Shown piece after piece: positions 14,614 through 28,200 of a stretch of 64,000 nt of DNA; the first letter of the stretch is position 1; every line of letters starts with the position of its first letter. Where the stretch lies: contig NAOQ01000002.1 in NCBI GenBank assembly GCA_002751075.1, forward strand, positions 47,832 to 111,831, in the 5' to 3' direction. The DNA is from Ichthyophonus hoferi. Taxonomy: Eukaryota > Opisthokonta > Ichthyosporea > Ichthyophonida > Ichthyophonidae. The notes under the pieces are model-generated. The model had not been told where the DNA came from. It ran no database searches and saw only the letters and a program-made list of their open reading frames with translations. Made by a program: the position numbers and the translations under genes.

Positions 14614-14620
14614 GTCAAGT

Positions 14621-17600
14621 ATGGCAGAACTACGGTCCCTAGAGGAGCAATTCCAATATGCTGAAAGACTTTTTGTAGGACTGGATAGTGGCCGAGACAC
14701 CACCTCCGAATCATACATGGTAGAAAGCGTGACAATTACTTACCTGATAGTTAGTTGTGTTTTTGTCATTAACAATTATTGGTTTATCAGCTCAATCGAG
14801 TTTTACATCACCTTATACAGGATACGTTCTCACATGTTATATTATGATCCAGGCTGCCTCTTACCATTTACTACCACACAGGAAGATGTTAAGCAGGCTA
14901 TCCGCGAGTTTGATCGGGTAGGCGAGCTAATTAGAGAGAATACAGTGTTTAGTCCTAACGAGACTCTCAAGGATATTAACACACAGGAGTTAAGGTGAAT
15001 AAGATGGATGGCAGGGGTGAGGTTGATTAGAGTTAGGATCGGATAAAAATGTGATTGAGGGTGGCTTGTGCTTTGGGTGGTATGACAGGATAACTAGAGT
15101 ACTTTGTTTGTTTGAAAATTATCATTGAGTGATAGTGGTGGTTAAGATAATAGGCATAACATTGATTTAGGATGTGAAATATGGATCACTACTGTAGACG
15201 TTAGGTGGGAGGAATTGCCGTCGACATGGTAATATTATCTTGAAATATTCGAATAGTGAAGTGTATGACTGAGTAAGTCCTTACAGGGAGAGGAGAATGT
15301 GATAGAGGGCTTTATATAGGAAAAGGCATGATGGAATCTGTGTGTGTGTGTGTGTGTGTGTATTAATATCATATCTATAGGGGAATAGCTAATGATAAGT
15401 AATGTAGGAGGAAGGGTTATGGCTAACAACAAGGGGTCCAGATATATACTTGCCCCCACCTACCTAGGTCATTTAGTGTTGTTGATGCAGGATCAGGACA
15501 GAAAGATCCACTATCTCAATGCGGCCGAGGTACTCATCTCTATCTACCCTATATATATATATTACTATGTACCTATTTATATTTCCTTTATACATTTGAT
15601 CTCTCTACATAAAAACACTAGGTATTTCTATCATGCATAATCCTCCTTTTTCATATCTTTCTCTTACAGTTACGGTGACATTGTATATCTGTCCTACTCT
15701 CTTAGCCGTTCTTCTCCTTATCTTCTTTCATCCCTTTCTCTCCCTCTCTCTCTATTTCCATCTCCATCTCTTACTATAGCTATAAAACTCGCTTCCTCTC
15801 TGGTTTGCCTTTCTATATTCTATCTACACCTTTATTTCACCGCCACAGTTTCCACTCACAGATAAAGAGTAAAGGAAGGTATTCTATACATATAAAACCT
15901 AACCCCTGACTAACTATTATTTCTGAGTAGGAATATATCAAGATGTTTCTAGGCCAATGCAAGAAGTTCGAGATTCTAAACAGTGAGGTAGATAGTTAAA
16001 GCTGGTTTTTTTTCTATGTTAATTGTATCATTACTGTTATTTTTCACACATATATATCACTATTAATTGCACGATTTTCCCTATCCTTTCTTCTCCCCTT
16101 TATAGTGGCCTATGGTTTCTCTTCTTTGTTTTATTTTGCATATACATGACATGTTTTTTTTTTCTACCATTGCTCTTATTGGACCACGGGTACCCATGCA
16201 TATCCATATAGAGCCATATTTAAACAGCTACTATTCACCATCCTTCTCCTTTTCCTTTTGGGCATTTGAATAATATTTTTAATCACTATGAATATGGTTC
16301 TAGTATGTTGCATGCCAACTATTTTTGTTTATAAACATAAAGGTATAGGAAAGTTGACAGTATTATTATATTTTGTATATTTTTTAAGTTATGGGATTAG
16401 ATTAGATTTCATGATTTTCCAAGCACAATAGAGCCACATCGCAAGTTAATATATATTCATCATGCACCGGGCACAATAGTATTGGATACTATATAAGTTC
16501 GTGCAATTTAAAGGCACAAAATGAGTGGGTTCTGACCCATTTTAAATATTATAGGATGACATGACCTTTGAAGGTACAGAACCTCTAGATGGCAATGATA
16601 GAAGAATGTTTAAGATTAATCGCTTTAAGAGAGAGTCTGCTGCCAAGGTGATTGCGTGATTTTATAACTTATTCTTATTATGATTGGTGCTGTTGATTTT
16701 ATTGTTTATTACCTTTTATTTTGCATATTTGTTCATTATTGTCGTTGTTCTGGTTATTATCTTTAGTTTGCATATTTTTACTGGTCTGTCTTTGGACACT
16801 CGGTTCCACATGAATATATTAATGTATATTAGTATGTGCGTTAAACCTCTACTTGTGCATACAGGCAATGGATATTTATTACAGGGTTGTGACTCTATAC
16901 ATTCTTTCTCTTTACTAAGGTACATCATGTGGGATTCCTATTTGGCTTATATTTTAAACACATCATCGTTGTCTTTGTTGGCCTACTTTCATATGGACAT
17001 ATATACACGCATCCCCTTTTCATATTTATCCTATCAGTACGACTACATCATCATTTTGTTCTATCTCTATGCTTTATTTGTATACACACATACGTTTTAT
17101 TCTTATAAACCTGCATGCATATTTCTTTGTCTCCTCTTTTGGTTGGTGAATATAAATATATAAATATAAATAAATAAATATGCATACACATATTTCCTTT
17201 CATTCTCTTTCTTTCTTGTTCATACACTTACACTGGACCACAGGCCAAGCTGAAAGAAATTACTGCTTACTTGGCTAAGAATGCCAGCTTAGATGCCACT
17301 CGTGATTGTGGTATGGAGAGAGACCACGTGCTAGCTCTTATTGCCACGTGGATTGCACGTTCGTGTGACTCTCTAAGTAAGTCTAGTTTCACTTATAAAT
17401 ATTATTAGTTGGGTAAAGAGCGAGGTAGAGCCTGTGACGTGTTTTACTGTCTGTGGTTGTGGGTAGCGTGTATTCATTTGTGCATATAGGATCAAGTTGA
17501 CAATATATAGATTTATGTGTTGTATATTTTAGAATTATGCGTACTAGATGAAAATTACGTTGTGTTTTGTTCATGACATTGGCTGGTGAATGGAGGGACT

Positions 17601-19724
17601 AAATACCTTAGGAAACATACATATTGTAAGCTTCTTATCATATAAATATAATAGATTATTATTGTGTGATTGTGAACGAATCCTTTCTAACATGCAAATG
17701 CATGCTATCATATATAATATCCTGTTCTCATAATATCAGATATTAATAAATATACATACAACACTATCAGGTCTATTACGACAAGAGAGAGATATGTTAG
17801 TGAAGATTGCAGAGATGCGTGAGGTGCATGGTGGAAAGCTCCCAGCACCAGCCCCTTCAAAGACTGTGAGTGTATAGGTGTTTCTATGCTACTCACTGGT
17901 CCAATACCAATGTGGCCTATCTACATGTATATATGTTGTTTGTATTAATAACTTTGGATCCCTGTGTTGTATATATAATTGCTTGCTACTCTGCTTACCT
18001 ATCATTTTTGTTTTAGTGTTTATGTTTATCTTGATTTTTATTCTTGCCACATTTTACTTTATCAGGCTTTTATGTTGTGTTATTTTTAATTTTTAGCATA
18101 TTTTAATTCTTTGAATGACCTGCACATACTAAAACTTCTTTTAATACATTTTCACACTTGTGCAGTCATTCAAGCCATTTACGATTACTAAGGAGATGGT
18201 GAAGGTGTTTGGACGGGGTTATCCCAGTCCTTATACCATGACAGTAGAGCAAGCTGCAGCAAAGGAACATGATATGGGCTGGCACAACCATAGCCATTCT
18301 AATCACGGGTGAGTTGTAAGGGCATGTAGAAGGATGAATAAGAGACGCGGTAGGGAGTGAATGGAGATAGACAGAGGTAGTATGTATGTATGTGTGTTTG
18401 GGAATTTATGTTTGCGTCCATGTGCTTACTATCTTTATTACTTTAGAGTCCTGGATAAAGCAGGGGCTGACGATTAAGTATATAGTAATGGTATTCTTTT
18501 AATTGATTATGCTAATTTGGCCCATTAGAAAGACGGAGGATGATGGTGAGGGAGACTTGTCATTAGAGCAGGATAATCGGGCTGGTTATGAGGCCTGTGA
18601 TGCCAAGACTTACAAGAGTAGGAAGTGGGATGCCCATACAGATGGTACGTATGGCGGGTGTAGTTCTTATATATACTCTCGCTTTCTCTCTCTCCCTCTC
18701 GTATTGTTTTCTCTGTTTTTCACCAGGCCTTGTCTATGACTAAATCGTCTTCTATTTGATCTAAAATATTATTTTTGGTACTAATAAGTTGACTCTATTA
18801 TTATGAGATCTAATGATGGTCTTGATAGGTTACGGCACAAACGACTTTTTTTTTTAATATGAAAATAGGCAAGTGCAGTTAACATTATCATGCATACCAC
18901 AAAGATTATACATATTACATATGTCACATTAAAAACATTATACATATCAAATACCTATTAGTGGTTGCAATTAGGCAAGGCTGTGGTAAGTGCACTATGA
19001 TAGTATGTAGGTCTTTATGTATACATAATAGTGTGTCCAGTAGCGTGTATGATGGTATAATAATGTATGTGTATATGTAGGCATGCGAATATGCCTGTAA
19101 GATAGCAGATAGGATGTGGGATATTATGCAAGGCTCAATCAATTATCCATTGTATATATTAAATTAAATTTGACCAATCTCTACTGTGATTGCCTGAGAT
19201 CTTTGATTTCTGGCCCTCGCCATTGGTGTATGGCACCTAGTTACCTGTGAGAAAAAGTTTGGGCTTATATAATTGGTAGATGTAAATATGGAAACATTTT
19301 TTAATGATGACTTGACTGACTTATGATCGACTTACCTGCCGTTGAGATATCTGATTGATAGTGATAGTAGTACAGGTACATTGAACCAATAGATTAGACC
19401 CGCTTGTAGAATCAGCAATTAATTATTGGATAAGAAAGAGACACGTAAAATCCTTGGTGACAACAATATAATTGTTATTGCGAATGTGTCAAATATAGCT
19501 ACATAGACAGTATTGGAAAAATAACTCAAAGTATCTAATTAATTAAGCGATAATTACTACACAGACTGAAATAGACAGAATGCCTATTTATTTGCGTTAT
19601 ATTTATGACTTGCTCTTAATTTAACCCTTTCTATCCCTCTATACAGATATATGTTTATATTATCTAATCAATTACCCACACAGTTACCCCCTCGGGAATT
19701 GGCAATCGATACAACAAGAGTTAG
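14621..19724 (+). CDS. IGBP1: Immunoglobulin-binding protein 1 / TAP42 family, PP2A-catalytic-subunit chaperone, 10 exons
   Basis: Exons 14621-14719, 14882-14994, 15415-15529, 15931-15987, 16555-16647, 17244-17376, 17771-17865, 18166-18308, 18529-18644, 19684-19724; all phases agree and give 334 aa, close to the usual ~340. The TAP42 helical core is seen in RYILAPTYLGHLVLLMQ followed by EYIKMFLGQCKKFEIL. The C-terminal half has the family signatures KPFTITKEMVKVFGRGYPS and TMTVEQ, and the protein ends with GIGNRYNKS, matching the conserved Gly-Asn-Arg tail. From the family, it binds and stabilises the catalytic subunits of PP2A, PP4 and PP6 in the cytoplasm downstream of TOR. The ATG lies seven bases after a CAG acceptor (14613), so the 5' UTR is probably spliced. 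Exon 3 uses an acceptor (GAAG) with a weak pyrimidine tract, chosen because it alone keeps frame. Confidence 0.93.
15340..15360. repeat. (GT)n microsatellite in IGBP1 intron 2
   Basis: About ten TG/GT units about 55 bases upstream of the exon 3 acceptor of IGBP1. Simple repeat. Confidence 0.8.
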
Positions 19725-20550
19725 TTTACTCTCTGCTAGTGTATGCTAACACGTGGAATGTATTTCTATACCTATCGAGGTCAATGGTGAAACATTTAAT
19801 AACAAAGGTACCATTATCTAAAAACTGGACTGAAAATTAAAAATTAAATATATTGATGCAAGGTTGTAGAAATGAAAATTTTACTTTATTAATAACTAAA
19901 TCAAACGGCAGAAATTCATGAACTATTTATTGGTGTACGCCTGCTATATACTTATTATTTATTATAATTATAACAGTTTGTCAGATATTTATATAATATA
20001 TCTCACATTAATAATATGACTTAAAGTAGCCTCCGAGTGTGCAACAAGTTTTTAAGACATGCTGTTAGGGCGTAAAGAAAAATAGTCCATAAGCAGGTTT
20101 GTTAAATGATGTTAAAACAGGAATATTTAATTAATTTAGGTAATTCTTTATATATCCATAATCATATAATATTATAATATTGCTAGCAATTACTATTACA
20201 TACATAGTCTGAAAAAATAGTTGGTGCAATCTATTGGTGTTGAATGCCAATCCAAGATGATCGATCAAACTTTTGCCAGCCAATGGTAGAACCTGCAAAT
20301 ATAATAAGCCATTCTACATCACGTTATGCAGTCTAGATTGTTAAATTTTACTACATTGTAATTGTGTAACATTTTATTATTACAATTATCCTATTGTACA
20401 GATATATAAATTTGTTTATTGTGGCAATTTAGTGCTGGATTGCCATATGTGATACCACAATTTGAAAACGCAGTTGTTCTAAAGTATTCATTGAGTTTTA
20501 AATTATAATTATTTTTCTTCCTAGACAAAAACATAACTGCGAATCAAAAT
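19725..20550. other. Spacer downstream of IGBP1
   Basis: AT-rich sequence without convincing open frames. It holds the third copy of the dispersed repeat (listed separately) and runs into the retroelement region. Confidence 0.5.
20097..20325 (-). repeat. Dispersed ~200-bp repeat, copy 3 (inverted)
   Basis: Read on the minus strand it begins near GGCTTATTATATTTGCAGG, then CTACCATTGGCTGG, TTTGATCGATCATCTTGGAT, CACCAACTATTTTTTCAGAC, and the ATTAAATATTCCTGTTTTAA end. It matches copy 2 in opposite orientation. No coding capacity. Confidence 0.75.
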
Positions 20551-22625
20551 GCACTGCCAAGCATTCTTATTGTATTGAGTATCGTTTTTAAGGATGTTCC
20601 CCTTGTTGGACAAACCAATCAGATAGGAATAGCTTTACTGATCAGCAATATTATCAAATTAGGGATTATTTTCTGACTAACTCAAGACTGGCCTTGAGGG
20701 GCAAACCAACCACATAGGAGGTTTTCCTTTATCATTCATTGGTTTCTCCATAAATCCTTTGTACAACAGAAACTATTAGTCAATCCACATACGAACTTAT
20801 GCTTCACTTGTTATTAATTTGTAATTATATGACTTACAAGTTTCTCTTAATAAAAACACATTTTTTTATATCTTTTTACACAAAATATGCTAACAGGGTT
20901 ATGGGTATTCCACACAACTCTTCACCATCACTGGTGCCAACTACTCAAAATCGTGAACAATAATATGAGAATGATTTTGTACTCAACAGCTGGGCCCACA
21001 GTCCCTGCTTCCCCTCCAACTAAACCAATATACTGCTATATATCTCCAATATTTATGCAGCACACAAGGCCTTCATATATGATGTCATCTTAAGGATTCT
21101 AATATCAGGCTAGAATTGATCAACCAAAGGAATCACTATAGTTTGCAACACCAGAACACTGCTGATATATCGCCAACAAACATTCCGTATTTACAATCTA
21201 GGACGTTGAGCAACTTTATTCCAGTGATGTATATTCTGGGGTCTGCTATTCCTATTTACAGGAAAACGTTCAGAATACTTCCTTTTTAGAATGGTTCAAT
21301 ACTATTGAAATATTAATTCAGATACACACAAGACTTTTCCTGTCTTACATCTTTACCAGTCAATGCCTTACATTATGGCATTACAGCCAGGAATGGAATT
21401 TATAAAACAGTTTATTTGAATTTACATAAGGTTTGAGTGAACAAAAACAACTTACTATTGGATCAAACTGTGACACTTTATGTTCCCAAATCTGGGTGAA
21501 ATTGGTTGCCCTGTATAGCCAAATGCCAATTGCCTACATGCCAACATTGTGCAACAATTTGCAAAACACTAGGTCTTCAGCAGATGGCACAGTAATCTCA
21601 TATGTTGCTAAAATTCAATAGATGGCAATTCAACTCAACTCACTGGATCAATGTTGTCAGACTATCAACATTGACCTTCTTTCAAAAATTAAGTTAGATT
21701 TGCATGCAATTCCATTTTATAAAAATTAAATAATAGTTGGCCAGCAGTTGAAGGTTACATAATAAATAAGTTTTCCAATATTTTTACTGTATATGAAGGT
21801 GATAATCATCAAGCAAATCAACACATTTCTTCAAATTCTGATAAAGCTTTTTTGGACATTAGATAGTGAAATTAACAAAAAGACTTGTGTCATACATCTC
21901 CTTGTCAATTTCTGAAATAACTTTTAAAAAATTTGTTCAATATGAATTCAGTGTTAATGAAGCATGATTATTCAAGCTAGATGTCATTGATTTAGGATTG
22001 GAAGAAAGATAAAGGTGCACTGGATATCTGTAGAAAGAACAAAATTATGTTTCTTTCCTATTATGATGGGCCAAAGAATGGTCTTATATCGACTCATACT
22101 GAGATGTAAAACGATTTGCTCAATCAAGTTTTATGTCTATGAAAATGGATTTAGTTGATGTTACATAGTTTCCTGCCAATCTACTGGCCTGTCAGTATAA
22201 TTAATATGATTTTAAAATAACAACACTTTCCCTACATCTCTATATACCTATTAATATGTTACCCTAGTTATGTAGAGTTACTAGTGAGCACATTTGAATG
22301 AACTCAGTTTGGGTCAGTTGGGCCCAAAGCTGCCAAGGTTTGTTGCCAGAATAATATAGACTGCTTAAGGCTATATAATCATTTCTCGATTTTGCATACA
22401 CTGCTTAAGAAATTGGAATTCACCAACCCCTCAAGCTGGTATATGATGATCTCCTTAACTAGTTGGTGATTTCCCAGGGTAATGAGGCTTTGTACATGCA
22501 TATCTTCTCTACCAGTGTACCATTTTGTTATGTCCCTACTACATGAGATTTGGCTGATTTAAAATTTCAAGTTTTAGCTACTGTTAGGAGGATTAGTATA
22601 GTCATTAAAGAGCACATGGAGGACT
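20550..22625 (-). mobile_element. Degenerate copia-type LTR retroelement copy (left, inverted)
   Basis: Read on the minus strand from about 22.6 kb downward, this segment is homologous over long stretches to the element reading rightward from 22.64 kb. Matching blocks include CTGACAGGCCAGTA at the end of the presumed LTR and a gag-like zone with TTTCAGAAATTGACAAGGAG. It is an old fossil: no long open frame survives, breaks are many, and divergence from the neighbouring copy is obvious by eye. The outer limit is a guess. Confidence 0.5.
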
Positions 22626-22639
22626 CAGTTTCAAAGTAG

Positions 22640-24900
22640 TTTACATATGCTCCTTAATGTCCTAATGAATCCTCCTAGCAGTGGTTGCACCCCACAGTTT
22701 CTAAATGGCAAGCTAGTTAAAAAGATTATCATATACCTGCTTGAGATATTTGTGAATTCCAATTTTTTAAGCAGTGTAAGCAAAATCAAGAGATCATTAT
22801 ATGACCTTAAGCAGTCTATATTATTCTGGCAACAAACCTTGACAGCTCTGGGCACAGCTGACCCCAGCTGAGTTCATTCAAATGTGCTCACTACTAACTC
22901 TACATGACTAGGGTAACATATTAATAGGTATATAGAGATGTAGGGAGAGTTTTGTTATTTTAAGCTAGTAATTAGAATTATCTAAATTTATTGATTACTG
23001 AGTAACTAACCTCGCACTGCACTATTTAATTGGTTAATTTTATCTAGCTTTATTTAATTGAAGTTGGGATTCATAAGAAAATTAGTAGTGCAATGCTTAT
23101 AAATGAATAATTTTATGATAAAATTTATCTTGACATAATTAACTAATATACTGATTGGTCCACGACTCAGCCAGGGTATCTCCATAGATTCAATCTCTAT
23201 TTTTCATTGTAGAAGGTATTACATTTAAAGTAGTACATCCCTGCTATGGCATTGAGGAATAAGTCTGAGTGAAAGAGGTAGTATAAGTGATGCTATATAT
23301 ATTCGTCCCCTTGTAATAAGGAAATAGGCTTAAATTCCAATCCTTAGCTATCTTTGTTAGAACCATACTAAGTATACTGACAGGCCAGTAAATTGACGGG
23401 AAACTATATAACACCAAATCAGTCCATTATTAAGGATTGAAAATAATGATGACTTCTAATTTTTTATATTTTAACATGAGTGAACATCTAAGACCATCTT
23501 TCAGTTCATGAAAATAGGGGAAAAAAAACCATTGTTGTTCTTTCTATGGACATCCAGTAAGTTAAGCAGATAGCATTATTCTAAAACTTTCTTCTTCTGA
23601 TCTTAAATCATTAACATCCAGCTTGACAAATTAACCTCCACTGAAACTTGGTCAGTACTGAACATGATTTTGGAAGCAATATCAGAAATTTACAAGGAGT
23701 GCATGAAAACTTGTCAAATGCTAGAGTGTCCTCCCAGGTATACATTACTTTAATGCTGTGCACTCAACAACTCCTTCTAGACAGAGGCCAGTTTACGTAA
23801 GTTACAAGATCAGCAAATCCAGGGCAAACAATTCCACAAACAGCATTATGAACAGAAACCAACCAATTCTCCAAAAAATAGATAAATAGTGTTCATATCA
23901 TAATTCTTCTTCTCATTCAAATGAGAAATGTAAGGTTAAAAAAACAATTAAACCCTATTCATCAGTATTAAATGGTCACAATCCAATATACTTTCTTCGC
24001 AATTGTCTGAGCTCTTCAAAAAACCTAAATTAGTGCATTCCTATTATTTTGGACAGTTTTATTTTTTTGGACAGTGGTGCAACTCAATATATGTTTGGGT
24101 TAGCTGTAATTCTTTATAATTACATTTTTTCCATTGCATTTCGTTGTGACTTGGGGTGATGGATCAATCTCCCTATGTCTGAGGGATTATTACATTTTAT
24201 TCCATAATAAATGGAAAAACAATATTTTATGAGTTTAAAAAGATTCAATATGTGCCTGACTTAAGGAATCAAGTTCCCATATCACTCAGCACTTTAAAGG
24301 ATTAAAACATGCAAATTACACATCCTTAAAAAGGAATACTTCACATAGGGCCACAGAATGAAGGTTCAGTTGTTGAGAGTAGATAAGATATAAAGTTTCC
24401 CTTCTGTAATTAGTATGCAGCACAGGCTATCAAATAAAACAACATATAAGCCTTGTGCCTAATTTTTATTTTAGTTATATGGTTAAGTAGGAATGTTTAG
24501 TAAAAAAGTATGTTTTCATTAAAGTGTTTAGGGGACATTAACCAGAATGGCTTAAGTATATTATTTGCTTGAGTCTCTCCTTGTATTCATTTTTCTTTGT
24601 TTTAGAAAGAGGGCTATAATCTCCAAAAAGTGTTCAAAACTAAGGTAGTTCTAATAAAAGTAAATGGTGCTTGTCAAAATCTGTTTGTATCAATTTTAAA
24701 AAAACAAAACTGAATTGATCCCTTAAAAATAAATCCCAAATAAGCTTAATCTTGAATCAAATTAACTTTAAATCGCGTTAGCATTCTTAATTCACCTACT
24801 GGAATACATATTTTTCTATGAAGGTATCCATATTAGATATCCTCTTAGTAGCCAAATAACCCACGCAAGTTCTCATAAATGGATTCATATTTTGAAATAT
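22640..24900 (+). mobile_element. Degenerate copia-type LTR retroelement copy (right)
   Basis: A presumed 5' LTR occupies about 22640-23380, and contains about 390 bases absent from the left copy. A gag-like zone follows, then a protease-like motif LDSGATQYM near 24071 and a YVPDLRNQVP motif typical of the segment before copia integrase. Those two motifs place it in the Ty1/copia group. It is a broken fossil with many interruptions; no 3' LTR was identified and the right boundary is approximate. Confidence 0.55.
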
Positions 24901-25239
24901 TTCATCTGTGATGCAAATTGATGGTTAGGAGATGTGGTTCAAGTTGTATTTTTTCCATTTTTTACCCCTATATAGGTAGCACAGTATAGGTAGCCAGAGA
25001 AGAAAGACAATGAAAACAGAAAGAGGGCTGTACAAAAATAGAATACGGAGAAGCATATATATTATATTATAGGGAGCTAAGAATAAATATAATGAAAAAT
25101 TATGCCAGAGGAATACACCAACAAAGATATTATATATGTGTCTAAAGAAAAAGAGTTATAGAGAGTGCCCTTACTGGCTTTAGTGACAAGCTCTGACCAA
25201 GATACAACAGCTCTTTTAGGATTCTTATGCCCTGCAGCC

Positions 25240-28200
25240 TTAAACCGTGGTATAACCCCACTCCAAGTGGCAACGCTGTATCAATAGAAAAACAACAAAT
25301 GAGAACATTGTATAGAGAGAAAATGTTTCTATATTTCTATAAGTTTTATCCTTATACAAACGATTATATACCATTTAAAATATATCAGGCTAGGTTTCAC
25401 CAAATTAAAAGACAGAATGCAATGTCTAATTTAAAAACCATGACATTATTTGATTATCATATTATATCTTCAAAAAATCACATACAACTTTAAGTGATAT
25501 TTCTTTTTCCAGTTGACAACGGAACTTGAAAGAGAGAGAATAGTTGTAAATATTTTACTACTTGCCTAACTTCTTCTTCAAGTGTCGACTCTGTCACAGA
25601 TGCTATACTTAAAAAATATAGCCATGCTGCTGTCATTATGACCTGCATGATTGGTCCATCTTTTATCACCATATTCATCAATTCCAGTGCTTCTTCTACA
25701 CAACTTGTGCAGCTATTGTATATTTCATTGAAAGCTGTGGGAGACATCCTAGTGTATTAGTTCTATTTTGTAGCTACAACAAGTTACTCTATTACTAATT
25801 TTAACACAAGTATTCTTTTATAAAACACAATTTATTAATCATATATATGTATATGAGACAGTCATAAGATAAAAAAACAGAATTCACCTGTGAATGCAGC
25901 TAATTCTAACATACAGGTGTCTTTAAGGGCAAAGAGTTTCTTGTATGTGTGAGAGTGACAACGGTCCCTGGAGAGGTATTTACACAGAATAATACTAACA
26001 ATCTGTATGATTAAACCATTAGTATCTAATACCTTTACACTTTAACTTTTTAAAACTAAAGTAAAATTAAGAATAATCAATCCCAACTATAAGTATCTAT
26101 CCAAATATATGCCTATACAGCTTATATCTAAAAACTATGTATTAAAAATACTTAATGCATATAGTGCACTGTACTCAATTATGCCACACAAGTCAACAGA
26201 CTGAAGGCTTGTGCATATAATAAGGTTTAATACAGATCATCTACTACAACCAAACTTATCATCTCCTACATATACTTACACATAATTGGACAAACACTTA
26301 CTTTTCCAGCATCCTTAGCACCTGGACAAGCACCTGTCTCCTCTTCTGTTCCAGGAAATCCAACTGAAAGGAAAAAGCGAGGCATTACCCTAGTGGCAAG
26401 GTGAACATAAACTCTCAGGGCATCCACCTGTGGAGTGACCTTGATATATAAGGGTTTTTACATACACATATACATAGATACATATACACATATATTAAGG
26501 TTTATATTAAAATGATACATGTTAGATATATTTATTACTACAAGATACCATATCATCAGGAATAATCAATAAATAACAACCTTACTCTGTTCTAAATCAT
26601 ATGTATACTATATGGGACACAGAAATTTGTATGGAAAATAGAGAGAACAAACAAATAGAATAGTAGGAAGAAGGAGAGAGAGAATTTCAAATGTAACTTT
26701 AACACCAACCTTGGGTAGGATAGATAGCAACAGAGTGGGGAGGAAGGGCATCACTTGGGTATAACATTCCACACCAGGTACATACTGGACACCAAATTGT
26801 TCTGTAAGCATGCATACCAGTTAGTATCTGATATATTTAAAATAAGTGTTTTATTTTTTAAGAATTAATGCATTTTCATTTTTAGTATATTGCATGAACT
26901 TATTGAAGTAGTTTATTAGACTAATCAAATACCCCATTAAATTATATGTAAGACTTTGTTTATTTAATATTCTTTTCACATTTATTCATACCCTTTGATC
27001 CCCCCATTTCAGCACAGTCACAATCACGCATACCAATAAAAGAAAATGCATCACCTACCATATCCACGTAGGTAGGAAATCCTAATCTTATCCATCTTAC
27101 ATTCTCCATCATGACCTAAATGGTTTGCAAGTGTTCCTCTAAATTTACCTGTATTTGATTCCTGGAGGGAAAGGCCATGGAAATGTTAGCAATCTAATAC
27201 AACAACAAATAAAAATAGAGGGAAAAAAAGAAAAAAAGAAAAAGAAAAAAAGAAAAAGAAACACAACAAAGATATTGATATATGATCTACTGACTGGTAT
27301 CTGCACCATGAAATTCTTACGTTTAACAAAAACATGCTCAATATACTACATTATTCTTATTCATTTCTCTAAAAGGTTTTAGATGTAGTATGTGTGTGAT
27401 GCAAATGCTAGCACCTAGAATACAAGATGTAAGTGACAGGCATGACTAATATAAACATATTTTAAGGAAAAATGAATTGCATTACATATCAAAAATATAT
27501 TAACATAATGAGTTATTAACATACCATTGCCTCAACAGCTTCAGAAGCGATTGCCCAGGAAAAGTTTTGACAATTAAGAGAAGGCATACAATACAAGTAC
27601 ACCACACTGCGTGTGGAGGAAAAAGACCAGTATGTTTATTAGTAGACCAGACATACAGTTAAACTATCTACAATAGTACATAAGTATATGTGTAAACTGA
27701 GAATAAGCAAAGTAATGAATAGTGTGATAGAGTAATAATTTACCTAGACAATAACAGAAACATAAACTAATAATATGAGTGACTACAGATAACACTCTGC
27801 TATGTAATCTATGATAAAGTACAATAACTATGGCACAATACAGCAAGAATATTAAATAATTAGATATAAAAACAAACCTTCTATTTCTATCTATATCCTT
27901 AATCTGTGAGTAGAAGTTAGTCATTACAGGGGTTTCTTGTAATCCAAATTCCTTATTGCCTGTACTTAATCCACTCTCTGGAGTTGTTGTTTGATATTTC
28001 TTAAAGCGTGCTTTATACTGTAGAGGAAATAATGATGAGCCTTAGTGTGTCAGTCGTTTAAGCAGCTCAACCAGGGTGAACAGGGTCACATTCAACTCAT
28101 AAATATATATCAAAGGAAGGGATTATTATTGGAAACTATAGGAATAATAACTTAATAAATGATTATCATTAGATACTAAGGAATGCTGCTTTGTTTGCAT

